From assembly GCA_024138015.1 (NCBI GenBank), contig JAMXBB010000009.1:41588821-41652820 (forward strand): a DNA stretch of 64,000 nt. The letters are read 5' to 3'. Source of the DNA: Lumnitzera littorea. Its lineage: Eukaryota > Streptophyta > Magnoliopsida > Myrtales > Combretaceae. Positions within the stretch are counted from its first letter, which is position 1. Every line of letters begins with the position of its first letter. Shown here in pieces: positions 33,852-47,212 of the stretch. Under the pieces are notes generated by a model that ran no database searches, was not told where the DNA came from, and worked only from the letters and a program-made list of their open reading frames with translations. Both the position numbers and the translations under genes were made by a program.

Positions 33852-36751
33852 TGTTACACCTAGAAGTCACAGAGTCGCAACAGTCCCACCGTGTAAACCA
33901 TTCTATGATAATAACTGGCCTCACAGTACCTACCATAAACATGATCTACATAAGGCATTGACCACTCCTTGCTTTGAAGTAAATAATCTAATTAAGTGTT
34001 TAACTACAATTATAGTAATTATCACAAATTTTTTAATAAACATACTTAATTATATGTAAAGTTCACAGAACTTCCCAAGAAACTTTATATAACATAATGG
34101 TTCACTAATTTATATAACAACTATCGGTCTTTCATTCTTAAACTACAAAGGACACTTTAGCTACACATCCACTACTAAGCAAATTGATCCTCACACCCTT
34201 GGCTTCAAAACAACTAACCTCTGGATAATTGTACGGTAGCATAATACTTGAAGTATTCAGAAATCAGGACCTGCAAAAGAATCTATAAGGGTATGAGCAA
34301 CTACAGCTCAATAAGTTGAATTGGAGACTCATGAATGTATACAAACACAAACAAGATTATCAAGCAATTATTTTCATGCAATGCAACAAGCAAGTGTCAT
34401 CACACAACGTAGTCCAGTCCGTTATGAAATCAGAGAAATTTCACTTGGTCTAATCTGGGTTGAGGAGTTTTCATATTATGCAATAGCTCACAACCAAACC
34501 TAAGCTTATGTAATTGAGACACCGCTCCTCCCACGACTACCTTCGAACCATTAACTTCACTCTCGCCACGACCTCCTCTCCTGTCACTTAGTTCAACTAA
34601 GGATGAAGAAGGGATCATTATGCAATCCTATGCTATCCCTTTCGAAGGGGTCGGTATTTGGTTGGAGAATCCTAATGATCCCCTAATGGGTTGCAATGCA
34701 TGACATTTTAGGTCATTAGAGTTGAATAAGATTAAATTTCATTTAGAGTGTTTAAACAATTTCACACTAATTCAATCATAACACAAAATCAATCATATTA
34801 TAAATTTCAGCATGAATTCAGACACGTCAAACACATGCGTAAACTACTTACAATCACAACCACATACAATCTTAAGTCTTCGAGTACCATAAAATAGTAC
34901 TTTAATACAGTAAGTAATAACCCAACTTACTTGGAATTTCTCAATCGCTCGATCACTTAATTGCAAGCTGATTCGTCTCTAGGTATCCTATAATATAAAT
35001 AGGTCTTTTTAGTGCTTATACTTTAATGATTCATATTCTAAGTTATAATTTAACTCATTTTTCCATGTATACCTAGTATTTACTAATGATTCATTCTACC
35101 CTATTTTAGGGTTAGGGTTCGGTTTCTAAATTAGATTCTAGTTTTGATTCTAGAATCTTAAACATACTCGAATTCTAATGTGAAATTAATCACATTAAGG
35201 TTGAGTATTCTAATATTATATTAGGTCTTAATTTAGTGTTCTAAATTGTTCGGTATACGCTAATCCTAATTGGAGTACCGGATTTATTCCTGATGAGAGA
35301 AAATCTTACATTTTTATACAATTACCTAAAATTAAATTTGGTTTTAGATTTATTATATTCTGATTTTTATTATTATATTATCTGAATAACCCTAAATTTT
35401 TCATATTTATCAAATTTCCAATTCCACATATTCCTAATTTCCTACAATTACTACCTAATTCCTAAATTAATTACACTTAATACTCTAAAGGCTAGGATTA
35501 GATTTTCACATCAGAGATTAACATCCCTAAACATCTAATTATTATCTAAATCAGTAATTAATCACTTAATTAACCCAAAATTACCTAATTTTTCCATCAT
35601 TTTAGGGCTAAAAATTTACTTAAAATCTTCAAAAATTCAATTTAAAAAAAAATTTGGCTTCATAGCACTATTTTATATTACTTAAGCATTCTATAGAAAA
35701 AATTTGAGCTCTAAACTACACTTCTAAGCCTATTTATTTCTAGTTCTAATCATACTCAGTTTTGCTTAATTTGTTAAGAACCCTATATTTTCAAACATGA
35801 TTAAACTTAATCACTATTTTTCCCTAAATCTACATATAATAAAACCTCAGAATAATAAATTTCATAATTTTCTAAGCAAAATAAATAATTTTAAGAAATT
35901 ACACAAAATCGGAGCAGATAAGGGACTCACCCGGTTCGATGACTTTTGGGCTTCCAACATCGGTCCAGGTGTGAGGTGGTGGTGGTGGTGGTTTGGTCCC
36001 AGGTGGTGGTGGTATGTGTGGGTTTGGCTAACTCCTACTATATAGATTTCCTTCTTTTTTTTTTTAACCCTAATTTTTCTCTTGAATTTTCAATGCTCTC
36101 TATTTTTTTTTTATTTCTAACTATCTAAAGGAGCTCTGTAATTTTTTTCCCTATTTATAGTGCTTTATGGTAATTAATGTGCATTAAATTGGATAAGACA
36201 TTACCCAAATCCCTTAATTTTTGGCTTTTGTGTTGCTTGATTTTAATTGGCTAATTTTTTTTCTTTAACTCGTAACTTGCCACAACCAAATCTACATCAT
36301 TCCTTATCCCTCTGATTTTTTTTTTATTTTTCCTTAATTAATTAATAATTGTCTTTAATTATTTAATAAGTTTTTAGCCAATTTAAGTAATTTCGCGTAT
36401 TTTTATCTATGCATTAATACATGTAGGGTACATGTAAACATTTCTAATTATTATTTAAGTCATTCTATGATTTTTAGTATACATATAATTTATCTCTAAT
36501 AATTTATTAGTTATTAGATTACACTTTTAGCCTTTTCGATAATTAACAATTATTATACTTAAAATTTGGAAATTTTATAATTTCCTATTTTATTACTTAT
36601 TTTCTTAAATTTAAGTTTACGAGGTTATTTTTACTAATATTTCTATCTATAGTTTATAATTTAGGTTTGATCGGATCCTTTAACTGATCGTCCTAAACTT
36701 TATGTACTAAGTTCAATCCTACGGTCATTTGGCTTAACTTTAGAGCTTATA
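33852..36751. mobile_element. Solo LTR K, 2.9 kb, with CAATT target duplication
   Basis: It begins TGTTACACCTAGAAG and ends near CTTATA. CAATT flanks it on both sides (33847-33851 and 36752-36756). The last bases are ambiguous, since TTATACA overlaps the duplication. Removing it lets the minus-strand acidic frame of M read through, which independently supports the boundaries. It has no coding domain. Near 35971-36015 it holds GGTGG repeats, and near 34288 a GGTATGAGCAACTACAGCTC phrase comparable with a block of S1 near 27070 and S2 near 39950. It appears to be a distant relative of those solo LTRs. Confidence 0.7.
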
Positions 36752-36756
36752 CAATT

Positions 36757-36850
36757 GACTCCTCAACAAAGTCTAGTTCAAGCATTGGTGGTGATGATGG
36801 TAGCCAAATCCTTAAGTGGGTCATGATTGCCTCCTAGTGCACCAAAACAC
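36757..36850 (-). pseudogene. Element M acidic ORF, middle part
   Basis: This short remnant lies between insertions K and L. The minus strand reads SSPPMLELDFVEES, in frame with the acidic tail on the other side of K. Confidence 0.6.
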
Positions 36851-37525
36851 TAGAGATGTAAATAGGCAGGTTGTAATAAGGTACTTGACGTGCCTTTCCC
36901 ATTAAAAACTCTTTAGGGTATCACCTAATAGAGTTTTGAGATATGGTTAAGAATCTGTTAGGGTTATAGGACGAGTTTTGGGACTTGAGAAAAACTTGTT
37001 AGGAGACCTGTTACCCCATAAAAATAATATATTAATAATATAACATTTACTAAATAAAATGCAAATGAAAAGTAAAGTTATAAAGTATATATCACTATCT
37101 TGCATCTCTAAACCTAGTTCCTTCTCTAATCTCCATCCGCCTCTTTTGTCACTATGTATCTACTCTTTTCTCTTTTGTGTTTTGGTGTTCTATAAATATA
37201 TTATAGATAAAATATGGCATGTTTTGTGGCTACTCCTCTAAAATGTTCTCATTACATTGCCTATGTTTTATAAATATAAATAATAGAAATTAATTTCCTA
37301 TGTAATGAATAATGGAGTAAAAAATAATTCTTTGGAAAAAAAATAAAAAAATAAATGGGTTTCATAGGTTAAGAAACAGGTATCCCATTAAGATAATGAG
37401 ACAGGTTCTAAGCATAAGGCTAAAAGCCCTATAGGGTTTAGTGATGGTCTAGAAACCCTTTTAAGGTAATGGGATAAGTCTTAGTTTCCTATGACCTATC
37501 CCAAAATTGCCCATTTACATCCCTA
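36851..37525. mobile_element. Non-autonomous hAT-like element L
   Basis: The element is 675 bp with terminal inverted repeats: TAGAGATGTAAATAGGC on the left, and TAGGGATGTAAATGGGC when the right end is read on the minus strand. The flanking 8-mers CAAAACAC (36843-36850) and TAAAGCAC (37526-37533) agree at 6 of 8 positions, as expected for an aged 8-bp hAT target duplication. There is no transposase. It interrupts the ORF of M. Confidence 0.65.
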
Positions 37526-38400
37526 TAAAGCACAATCTACCTTATGTTGCAAGGTTTGTTGCCTTTTAAATAGCCTCCTCATAAACTTCTTGAAAGTGTT
37601 AATCACTAAGGAAGATGAAAATTCTTCTCATAGCCTAGATGATGATGAGGTGGCCTCATTAGCTAATTCAGGTGGTAAATCTTTAAGTTATAGTAGAAGT
37701 TTCATGGCTTTGATTGCATCATGGGTGAGAGGAATAGTGGGTTTCATCACTTACATGTAAGCTACATTGCGAAGGCCAAGAAAGTTCTTTGCTAAGTGAG
37801 TAATGAAGGGACCTGCAAAAATATACTTAGAACGCCCCTTAATAGTATGGTTTCTTAGGAACCAAGCCATTTTAAGTCTTAAGTTGAGGGGTTAGCAATT
37901 AGCAATACTATGCAAATAGAGTATATCCCTCTCATTTATAACTCCTCAATTATTTTCCTTACCGATAAAATTTCTAGCTAACACATAGTGCAACCAAGTT
38001 AGCAGCTTTTGACTTTCCACGGTCATAAGCTCCTCCCTCACTTGGAGTCAATTTACTCTTCATAAAAGACTCGAGCATATGTTAGGGTAGTTGATACATA
38101 TACTCTTGCATCATGACATAATCAACATAATAAAGGCCCATGTAGACACCAAGTGGGGATGGCAACCTCACGACTAAAACATCTAAAGTAAATGGTGTTT
38201 TGTTTACCTTAAATAAGGTTATCGACACCTAAGCTGAAGGTATCGGGGAATTCTAAGTTGTGCTCTCTATAAATTGGCTCGTTGATAGTCAATAGTTGAT
38301 CCCATCTGCTGAATTTGATTAATTGCCTAATCTTACCTCATAGCCATGTTAGGCCAATGCTTCCTAATTTAGTTATGCGAACTTAGTAAATTCCTTCTTA
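37526..38400 (-). pseudogene. Element M upstream ORF remnant (Athila ORF-like)
   Basis: The minus strand carries pieces of a plant retroelement ORF that lies 3' of gag/pol in Athila-like elements. They include LLTWLHYVLARNFIG near 37970-38020, IKGRSKYIFAGPFITHLAKN (about 37770-37840) and HDAIKAMKLLL near 37700. They are followed toward lower coordinates by an EFSSSLVINTFKKFM segment and a segment that joins the acidic tail. The order resembles the ORF that Pfam groups as ATHILA ORF-1 or similar plant transposon proteins. That assignment is from memory and its function is unknown. Stops break it. Confidence 0.5.
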
Positions 38401-39481
38401 GATAGGCGTTTGAATTATTCATGTTGTCATGACTGCTGGGATGCGAATTGATAGGGTTGTAGAATAGCGCTAGATTTTTTATGCACAGCATGTTTAATTC
38501 TTGGTAGGATCTAAAATTTAAACAAAAGAGGAGTTCAAATTTGATAATAAAAACAATTCATGTACATGTTAGTTCAAGAATTGAACTTTCAAAATCATAC
38601 CTAATTCATTACTAGTTTAGTACTAAGCAATTAAAGTAATGAATAATTCAATAAGATTGCATCATACCATGCTAAAATTGCTAAAATCATGGATTAGTAC
38701 ATATATAGGGTTGTTTTCAAAATTGAATCCTATGTGCTTTAGCATCTATGCATAATCCTTATAAGCTTTAGCATTGAATGTACAAATTCACAAACTTTGG
38801 TTACTAATTTTCTGATCTTGAATGCAACCTATAATTTTATCATCTAGATTAGCATGAACATTAACATTCAATATATATATTCCATTAAAAACTTGTTTTT
38901 CTTAATATACAATTCATGTGCAAGCTATTATACTCAATTCCATATTGGCAATTGTCATAGAGGTTCACATGGAAATTGCATACAAACATCAATTATAACA
39001 AGTTTCTAGTTTCAACATGAATCAGAGTTATCACCATGTAAGAACAACATCAAATATATTGTTTTCCCTTACTTTCTTTTTCTTTCTTTTGCTGTCTTTA
39101 AATTTCTTACACTTTCCTTCATTTAATCTTTAACAAGCATGCATTTTTCTTGAAATTTCTAGTTGATAATAGATAGATAATACATTACAGTACATTAGAT
39201 TTTTACACATGCACAACAAAGTTTTCTCCATAAAAACCTAATTAAGAAATGAATTTTTACATATTCTAACAACAAATCTAAGGAAATAACGAAATAAAGT
39301 TAATGTACTACCTTAGATTTGTTGTATGCATGCTTGGATTGGGGGATTTTGTGAGGTTTTGAAGCAAGTGTAGAGAGAGAGTAGGGAGAAATATGTGTGT
39401 TAGAGAGAGAATGAGTATAGAATGAGAATGGGAGAGGAATGCCTATGTTACTTGAATTGAGAGCTGTCTACGAGTGATGAC
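38401..39481. other. AT-rich stretch inside element M, not assigned
   Basis: No domain or long frame is seen. It has a polypyrimidine-rich part near 39065-39125 and GAGAGAGAG runs near 39374-39412. It may be internal sequence of M or another eroded insertion. Its right end is the left flank of solo LTR S2 (target ATGAC at 39477-39481). Confidence 0.4.
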
Positions 39482-42400
39482 TATAACTATCACGACCCAA
39501 ACAGTATCATTATCATAGTAAATTGCTGTATACCACATAAAGATCTACGATCAACTCCTTCGTTGATCATAGGCCTTATATACGACATACAAGGCTCCTT
39601 TCACTCTATATTACCATTAGGCCCGTATAAAGTAATATCAATCAAAATGACTAAAATTAACATTTAATTACAAAAGCACTAAAGTTAGAGTGTGGATTCA
39701 TAGAATTCTACAAGAAATATATATAAATATATATATATGTATATTACAACGTATTCAAAATTCTACGAAAATCTACATTAAGAAAATCCATCTAAATAAG
39801 TAAATATATCTATAAATGACTATTACAAAATTCTCTCTTCACTTTCTTAAAACATAATCCCATCTCAACGCAAGACTTACCTTTAGCATTCTTCAACCTA
39901 GATGAACAAAGACATGGTCCTACAACAAAAGAAATCTATTGGGGTATAAACTTATACTTAATGAGTTAATCCCTTTGCCATGCTGTGCAAATAATATAAT
40001 TTAGTACACAACATATGATTGCATGAATACTCAAAACACTAACCAATATATGCAACAACCTAAGAACTACATGCAACTTAAAATTACGCCCCCTATAATT
40101 GGGGTTGGAGATAATTACCTGACATAAACCATTAACAACGTCCTATCACTTGGGTTTTTATTCCAATTGCACTATCGTGCTCAAATCAACTCAAAATCAT
40201 ATATATATATATATATATATATATTCTTTCCTTTTTCAAGAAACAAAATTTATGCCAAAATCTTAAGTCTAGCGGTGTGGTGGCTCCCACAGTTTACAAA
40301 TATGCCTTAAGTAGAAGTCACATGATACGACTCTTTGCTAACGGTTAGTGTCCCTTGGCACCTAGTAAGCTTAATAGCTTAAGACAAAGACTCAATAATA
40401 TAAATGGCACACATTTGCCTAATTTTAGCCAAAGTCCCTACTCCTGTGAGCCCCTTCTCAGCTTCCCCGTAAGGTAGCAGTAGATATAACGATGATGCAA
40501 TCATGAGAAATGCATAATCCATTGAATTTCTTAATTAGATACCCAATTAATTCAATTTTCATGGTGATCAAACAATTTCATTCCATATAACTTTGCATAG
40601 CTATTATCACAACAATCCTCGTTATTATCTTATTAGCAAGTCATAGCATTCAATTATAATAAAACATGCATTTCCCATATCTCATAAGCATTCAATTTCA
40701 TTATATATATTTAAGTACGACTACACTATAAGCAAAACTAAGTATAAAGTCATTGAGAATTACTCACTTAGCCATAGTAGATCAGTTGTAATAGTTTGGG
40801 GGTACGTTGCTTCTAACGGTTAGGTCCCTTGAACATCGCAAATATGATAATGTTAAGAGTTTAAGATAAAATTGAAAGGTTAACCTAAAACTCTTTAAGT
40901 TATACTTTTAACTTAGTTTCATATTTTTGTCAATTTTACTTAAAATTTTAATCGCGTATAATTTTCTCGTTTTAAATCTAATTTTCGTGATCTTATAGTC
41001 AATTTTCATTATTTTTTAGTGTACTTTAATGTAGTGTGGTTAGATTTTTGAGATAAGGTACACAAATTTGTCCACTAGTCAAAATAGTAGCAGTCCTCAA
41101 GTTTTTGAACTCTTTTGGGCTTAGTTTGGTTATTGGGCTTTTTGTTATCTTAAGAAATATTTTAGGCTTGGGCTTGGGACTTTATTCTAAACTTAAAATA
41201 CTCTTCAAGGTTAGATTTCCATCCTTGTTTTATGGCCTTGGTGCTATCAATATTTTCTTGGACTTTCATGTGGGCTTATGTAGTCAAATGGGCTTGTTTT
41301 TTATCTAAACTAAAGTTAGTCACTTTGTTAGGCTTAAGGATTATTATGTGGGCTTCTTACGGGTCTTAAAACAACTTTTCTTGAGTGATTTAGGTGTTGG
41401 TAAAAAATTTGGTAAAGGCCTAACTTAGAGTTCTAAGCTTATTTTGAATGTTTTAGGCTCAATTTTGAGTTTTAGGCTTTATACACTTGTTATACTTGCT
41501 TTGGTTGGTGTTTTTACTTTATTTGCTTGGTTTTATCATGTTTTTAAGTGACTTTTCTTGTAGTTCTAGATCTAGACAGTTTAGTTCAAGGGTCTCTATC
41601 TTGGTTTTTCAACTTATTTCATCATTTCCTTAAGTTTAGACGTTAGATCAAGAACCTATGCTACTTATATTCCAACCCAACTTAACTTCTCTTCCATGAG
41701 GTGATTATTTATCTCGTGTGGCTCATAAAAATGATAGATCACATACTTATCATAAACTCTATACCATAGTTCACATCTCAAAAAGTTGACTTCTTTATAA
41801 AAATTTTATGTAATGGATTTTCTTTTACTTAAAACTAGATTTAAGTATATTTAACTTAATAAAAGTGAAAATAACACTTAAATTACCTACATACTCTACA
41901 CGTCCAACATGTTGCTCCTTTGTCCATACACATATTTCATGATTTTCTCAATTTACAAACTTCTATCCTAAGTATCGACATGTATCCTTCATAATATCAA
42001 CTTAGTATGCTCATAGTCCACCTTTTATGTAAGAGATTCATAAGCTTACTACTTAAGGAGGTCTAACTATTTTATCACCCTACGTCCATGCCAATATCTT
42101 CATGGAAATGTAGTTTCCTAACATAGCATACTAAAGTACTTTAACAAAGAAATAAACTCACTCATCCTTAATGTGTAAAAATTAGTAGTTGTGGAACTAA
42201 GAGTCCACTTTTGCTCATTATTTTCTTTCCCTTTCTTGCAAGTTCTTTTAGTAACCAAAATCTTGATGGTTGAGGTGGGTTTTGGGGATGTTTTAAGGAT
42301 TCCTAAAATAGCTTTTGAAGTTGACAAAAGAAGGGCAACAAAATAGCTTTATGCTGTGAGTTATGGGAGCAAAAGAGTGGTGGCAAGTGTAGATTTTATA

Positions 42401-43251
42401 GGATTCAGTTTTCTCTTTTAGTTTGTGTGAAAAGGAAATGAAAGATGAGAGAAGAAGAGAGAGAGTGTGCTAGTTCAAAAGGGTGGGAAATGCATCTACA
42501 AAGTTCCTTTTTAATGCATCTAACTTGTCACATAAGTCTTACTTTGTAATGATTTGATAACGTAAGCAATATGGGGTGAATAATAGATGTGAAAAATAAT
42601 TAGATTGATGGATGAATGACAAGGCATGGCCTCCCCTAAGTTCTCTTTTCAATTGCCCATAGGGTGTCCTTTTTGTGTATTGTTTTGTCTTATCACTTAT
42701 TTAAAAATTAAATTGATAAATTGAAGAGATAACTTATCCTTATGTAATATAAGTTATGGTATGATAAGAAAATAATCTTATCACTAACTTTTGATAAGTT
42801 GTTTAGTGATAGTTGATTCCAACTCTTATTTGATAAGTTATTTAATGTGATTGGTTGGCTTCCTTATCCATAAGTAACATAGCTTATAAGTAAAAATAAG
42901 AAGATTGCCTTATATGTAATTCTTTTAGAGTTTAACTCTTAAATCAATTCATAAATTATAATTTGCTTCTCATAAAATTTTGAAATTTTCTAGAATTGAA
43001 TACAATTATTCAAATTAAATTCTCAATTAGTTGCTTAGGGTCACAAGTTCTTAATTATCTTAGGGTTTAGGGTTTTAGGTGACTTAAGGTCTGTTGTTTT
43101 CATAATTTTAAGTTTAATCGTCAATGAACTTTTAAATTGAAAAATTAGGTTCATTTTCTAAATGAAAATTTTTAGTTCTTAATTTAATTAATCCTTAGGA
43201 ATGGTCAAGAAGTACTCTTAATTACATGTTCCTTATGTAGCAGGTTTTACA
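39482..43251 (+). mobile_element. Solo LTR S2, 3770 bp, with perfect target duplication
   Basis: It starts TATAACTATCACGACCC (first bases probably TGTAAC before a G-to-A change) and ends GGTTTTACA. ATGAC is duplicated at 39477-39481 and 43252-43256. From about 39920 to the end it aligns with S1: GGGGTATAAACTTATACTTA against GGGGTGTAAGCTTACGCTTA, and the TCTAGCGGTGTGGTGGC block at 40268. A long AT microsatellite (40199-40224) sits where S1 has its own. The first 430 bp are unlike S1, so the two belong to sub-families. No coding domain is present. Confidence 0.85.
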
Positions 43252-43950
43252 ATGACTGTGGAGTATAGTTGTGTTCCATCCCTTCATGCCAGATCATGAA
43301 GCTCTGCATGTTTACGGCATGGTCCTAGCCGTATTCTCCTCATCCCAAATTTTTCCAATTCTTCTCTAAATTAATTTTGAGAGGATCATGATCTAAGTTA
43401 CAAGTGTGGATTTTGGCCATAATCTTTTCTTAAAATTGAAATTTTATGCTAAGTTAGTTCCTTCAACTCGATTCATGAAACTACTAAAAAAACTAAAAGT
43501 TAGTACCATATACAGTACAAAAATTTAGCTGAATAACAATCTAATTGGATTACAAATGCAATAACTAAAATTACCTAATTAATTTAAATACTGAAAAGTG
43601 TTCAAAGCAGGATAAACACTAACTTAGAATTTAATACTTGAATTAGCTTATTGAAAACAAACGACATAAACTAAAATAACTAAAAACTAAATCGATCAAA
43701 CTTGGGCTATCTCCTAAGGAATACTTTTGTTTTACATTGTTAGTTCAACGATTGGTGTTTCTTTCCTTAGTTTGCTTTTGAAATCGCTAGTTTGTGATTC
43801 AATTCAATATTTTTGGGCAAGCTTCCTTGTAGCCTTTTAGTGATTATTCTCACAAGCTAGCTAATTAATTCTTGAAATTTCTTAATGAAGCTTTTATGTT
43901 TCTTAATGTAGCTTCATTGGCTTGAAATCTCACGTCTGAACTCTAAATAA
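43252..43950. other. Non-coding stretch between S2 and gag of M
   Basis: No domain is recognised. A TTTACGGCATGGTC...CTAGCCGTATTC pair near 43308-43342 is of the CACGGCCGTG type repeated in Athila-like elements. Confidence 0.4.
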
Positions 43951-45254
43951 ATTGATTCATTAACTCTTTGACATTAGGGGTCCTATTGTGTTGTCATGCA
44001 TTACAATTTTGTTGCTGTTGTTGGCCTCCCTAAGGAACGTTAGGATGATTTCTCCATCTTTGGTTATAAGTGTTGCTAAAAGGATTATTTACAGAATGGT
44101 TAGCAACAAAATTCATACCTTCAGTTTTCATTAAAAGTTCATCTTGCACTAAATTAACGATTTCATTAGGCCATCAGTCTTTTTACTTAAATTTTCAAAT
44201 TGAGCAATCAACGCAATTATAGAATCAACTTCATACTTTCCAGATGATTTTACCTTGACTCTTACATTATCTTACTATGAATCATTCATTGTTGCCCCTT
44301 CGATTAGCTTTTGGGCCTCATTTAATGTCTTAGTACTCAAAGTGCCACCAGCTACAACATCAATTATTTGGCACATGGAATAATTAAGGCCATTGTAAAG
44401 TGTTTAGATTTGTATCCATTGAGGTAGCCCATCATGTACACACCTCCTTGACAATTCTTTAAATCTCTCCTAAGTATCAAAAAGAGTCTCATGATCAAAT
44501 TGGACAAAAGCAAAAATATTATTTCTAATTTTTTCTATCCTAAGAGTGGGAAATATTTTCCTAGAAATTTCTCTACTATTGAATCCTAAGTCGTAATTGA
44601 GCCTCTAGGTAAAGAATCGAGCTACTATTTAGCCTTATCTTGCAGGGAGAGTAGGAATAAGCCTAACCTTATTGTGTCATCTAAAACACTATTGATTTAG
44701 AATATGTTATAGATTTCTAAGGAATTTGAGATATGATTGTTGGAGTCTTCATTAACCAATTCGTTGAGCTAGACAATTAATGGATCATCTATATGAAATT
44801 AGGTTAAATCTAAAAATTTGTTTGAATTATAGGTGTTGTGATATGGGATTTAACTCCAGTCATCATTAGCTTTGTAAATTCCATGAGCATCTTGGTGGCT
44901 TCAACATTGTTGTTGTTATTTCGTTGTTCAAGGCTATATTTTCAATTTCAAGCTCCTCCTCACTATTTGAATCTTCCAAGTCTTCATTTAATCTTAATGG
45001 CAATCCTTGGTCTACAGTTTTATGATTTCTTCTATGGAGATGTCATACTATTCTTTCAATCTCCAGATCAAATTCTACCAGATTTTTGTTATTACTCCTT
45101 GTCATAAGCTAAAAAGATTCAAGAGTTAGTAATAACATAAAAAGATAGAATGATATCAAAATAACTAGGGAAAAGAAATATTATAATTATGTTAAGGTAA
45201 TTGATGAATCTAAGGTTTTTGCTAATTTTCTAATTAGAATACTCTCTTTTTAGC
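43951..45254 (-). pseudogene. Element M gag remnant
   Basis: The minus strand reads CQIIDVVAGGTLSTKTLNEA and QKLIEG, covering about 44290-44373. It is preceded by a QWIQI-TLYNGLNYSM segment. This is the typical gag C-terminal part of Athila-like elements (GG-T...EA-ELIE). An acidic SEEELEIEN piece near 44950 is closer to the N terminus. A cluster of N, Q and T codons near 44016-44110 may be the linker before the missing protease. Many stops show it is dead. Its position directly after the primer site on the minus strand is as expected. Confidence 0.75.
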
Positions 45255-45272
45255 TCTCTATCAATGACACCA
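45255..45272 (-). promoter_or_regulatory. Element M primer-binding site, tRNA-Asp type, decayed
   Basis: Reading the minus strand after LTR D there is a 6-nt AGTTTT spacer, then TGGTGTCATTGATAGAGA. Compared with the Athila-type site TGGCGCCGTTGCCGGGGA, 11 of 18 bases agree. Six of the seven changes are C-to-T or G-to-A. The site would have paired with the 3' end of tRNA-Asp to prime reverse transcription. Confidence 0.7.
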
Positions 45273-45278
45273 AAAACT

Positions 45279-46359
45279 TGATGGGCGTATATCGCTTTAA
45301 TAGGCAAGTGCAGTTAGTCAAGTTATAGTATAAATAAAACAGATTTTTAAGTCTAAGTGTCGATCTCATGAGGAACCTTATATGGAGTATATTTAACTAC
45401 TTTTAGCATTGATACCTTAAAACTATTCAACTACTTAACTTTAATCAACAAGATATTTAATATAATAAATTAAAAACAAAAGGCAAAGGTTGCAATAAAA
45501 TAAAAGATTAAACTAGAAGATAGAAGTAAAGAAATGAAATTAAAACAATTAACTAACAATAGAATAACCAAATAACTTAATTTAATTAATAAAGGAAAAA
45601 CATTTTTCTTATTAAATCTTTATTGCTATTTATTACCCAATCCTAGGTGATTTATTGAATCTGAATTACAACATTGGATTGTAGGGATTCCTATTATGAA
45701 CTAATCAGACTCACTCCCTCAACTAATTCTTAATCTTAAAACTTTCTCCACCCAAATCGCTTACGAATAAAGCATCACAAGATCACATGACATTCTTGAA
45801 TCCTACTATTAGGTTGCCTTAATTCAAAAAAACCAACTAATAAACATTTTAGTTAACTAATTTTGTCTAATTCTATCAATCAACTACACCACATGCTCTT
45901 ACGAACTCTATAACAAACTCTAGCAATAACTTAATCACCAATATATTAAACTAAAGCAAACGCTATGATTAACACAATTATATCACAATATACAAAATCA
46001 TTGCCTAAACTTCATTAATAAAAATCACCCCTAGAATATAAGGTTTAATAACAATTTACTAAGTACTTAAAGTAAAGACATGACATAAAGATAAAAGAGA
46101 AGAAGAGACGAACCCCCTCAGTAATTCTATATCCTAACAACTTGTGCTTAAGGGGCTCTCTCTATAAGCTTATGTTTAAGCATTTATTTATAAGAAGTGG
46201 ACTTAAGATTACAAAGAAATCCTAACAAAAATAGAAGATTTGGAAATCGCTACAACTTTATGCCTGAAGTACAAAACCATGAAGCTTAGGTGTATACTCA
46301 CATTTTGTTTGCGATCTTCAATTTTCAATGGAAATTCATGGCGAGGGGATCATAGTTAG
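45279..46359 (-). mobile_element. Element M 5' LTR (D), partial
   Basis: It starts on the plus strand at TGATGGGCGTATATCGC, next to the primer site. It aligns with LTR C up to GGGATCATAG near 46352, where chromovirus E begins at 46360. About 300 bp of the LTR, up to the TCGTCA end, are therefore missing here. They may lie beyond the nested insertions or outside the window. It is clearly diverged from LTR C, so the insertion is old. Confidence 0.78.
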
Positions 46360-47212
46360 TGATGTACCTAGGAGCTAAGTTATCATTAGGTCTTACCATG
46401 GAGTTGAACAGTAGGTCCCTTGAGATATCTAAGAAAGTAAGAATGGTTAGCAAAATTGAGATAGTAGCTTCATGAGGTTGCTCTTCGGATGTGACTTACT
46501 GAGGAACACTACACAGCTTAGTTTCTGCTTAATATTACTAATAAGTAAAGAGTTAAGGCCTACTCACCACTAACCTCGAGCTGTTAGCAAGATTAGATAA
46601 GAGTGCAAATAACATACATGGAGAAGGTATCTCGCAAGAACAAAAGTGAATATTCATTAGTAATAAGGGTAAGATGATTTCGCTATAAAGAATAAGGGTT
46701 ATTTATAGTAAGCCCTTAAGGTTACAAAATTGTACCTGAATTAACATAAAGGGTAATATGAAATAAAGAAATCCTAGTACAATGCATAAAGAGTAAATGG
46801 GATAAATAAGACAAAAGGAAATACAGTACAATGTTAGAAAAGAGAATGACAGGTAGCATGCTATTATTGTTGTTGTACTAAAGATGGTAAGGTACTGGAG
46901 TGCTGTTGACAGGCTATTCTAATGAGTATTCCTGGGATGTTTAGAGGAGACAATGGTTTGGCAAAGTGAGGTATGACAGAGTGGCATGGGAGAGTTCAAA
47001 GGTCAGTATTGAGGAGCTTAGCCTCGACACTAGGCTGGTCGGCATCTAGGTTCTTAGCACTTGATAGGTACACATTAGGAAACTCAGTATCTAGGTAGAG
47101 GACTAAGCAAAGTAAAGTGTGTATGAGCTAGGTACTTAAGGAGTTTAGCATCTTACCATCTTAGTACTAAAGTTCATCAAGGCTAAGTTGAGACCTCTAA
47201 ATCCTCCTAACA
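46360..47212 (-). mobile_element. Chromovirus E 3' LTR, 853 bp
   Basis: On the minus strand it starts TGTTAGGAGGATTTAGAGG and ends CTTAGCTCCTAGGTACATCA. LTR F at 52394-53246 is exactly the same length, with the same termini. The left flank is LTR D of element M. The right side joins the pol tail of E. It is therefore the 3' LTR of a minus-strand element that inserted into LTR D. The left target is GTTAG (46355-46359); its partner was not found. Confidence 0.85.

Noticed and set aside
44838..45107. Plus-strand frame of 89 codons
   Set aside because: It is antisense to the gag remnant of element M, which has family motifs on the minus strand.
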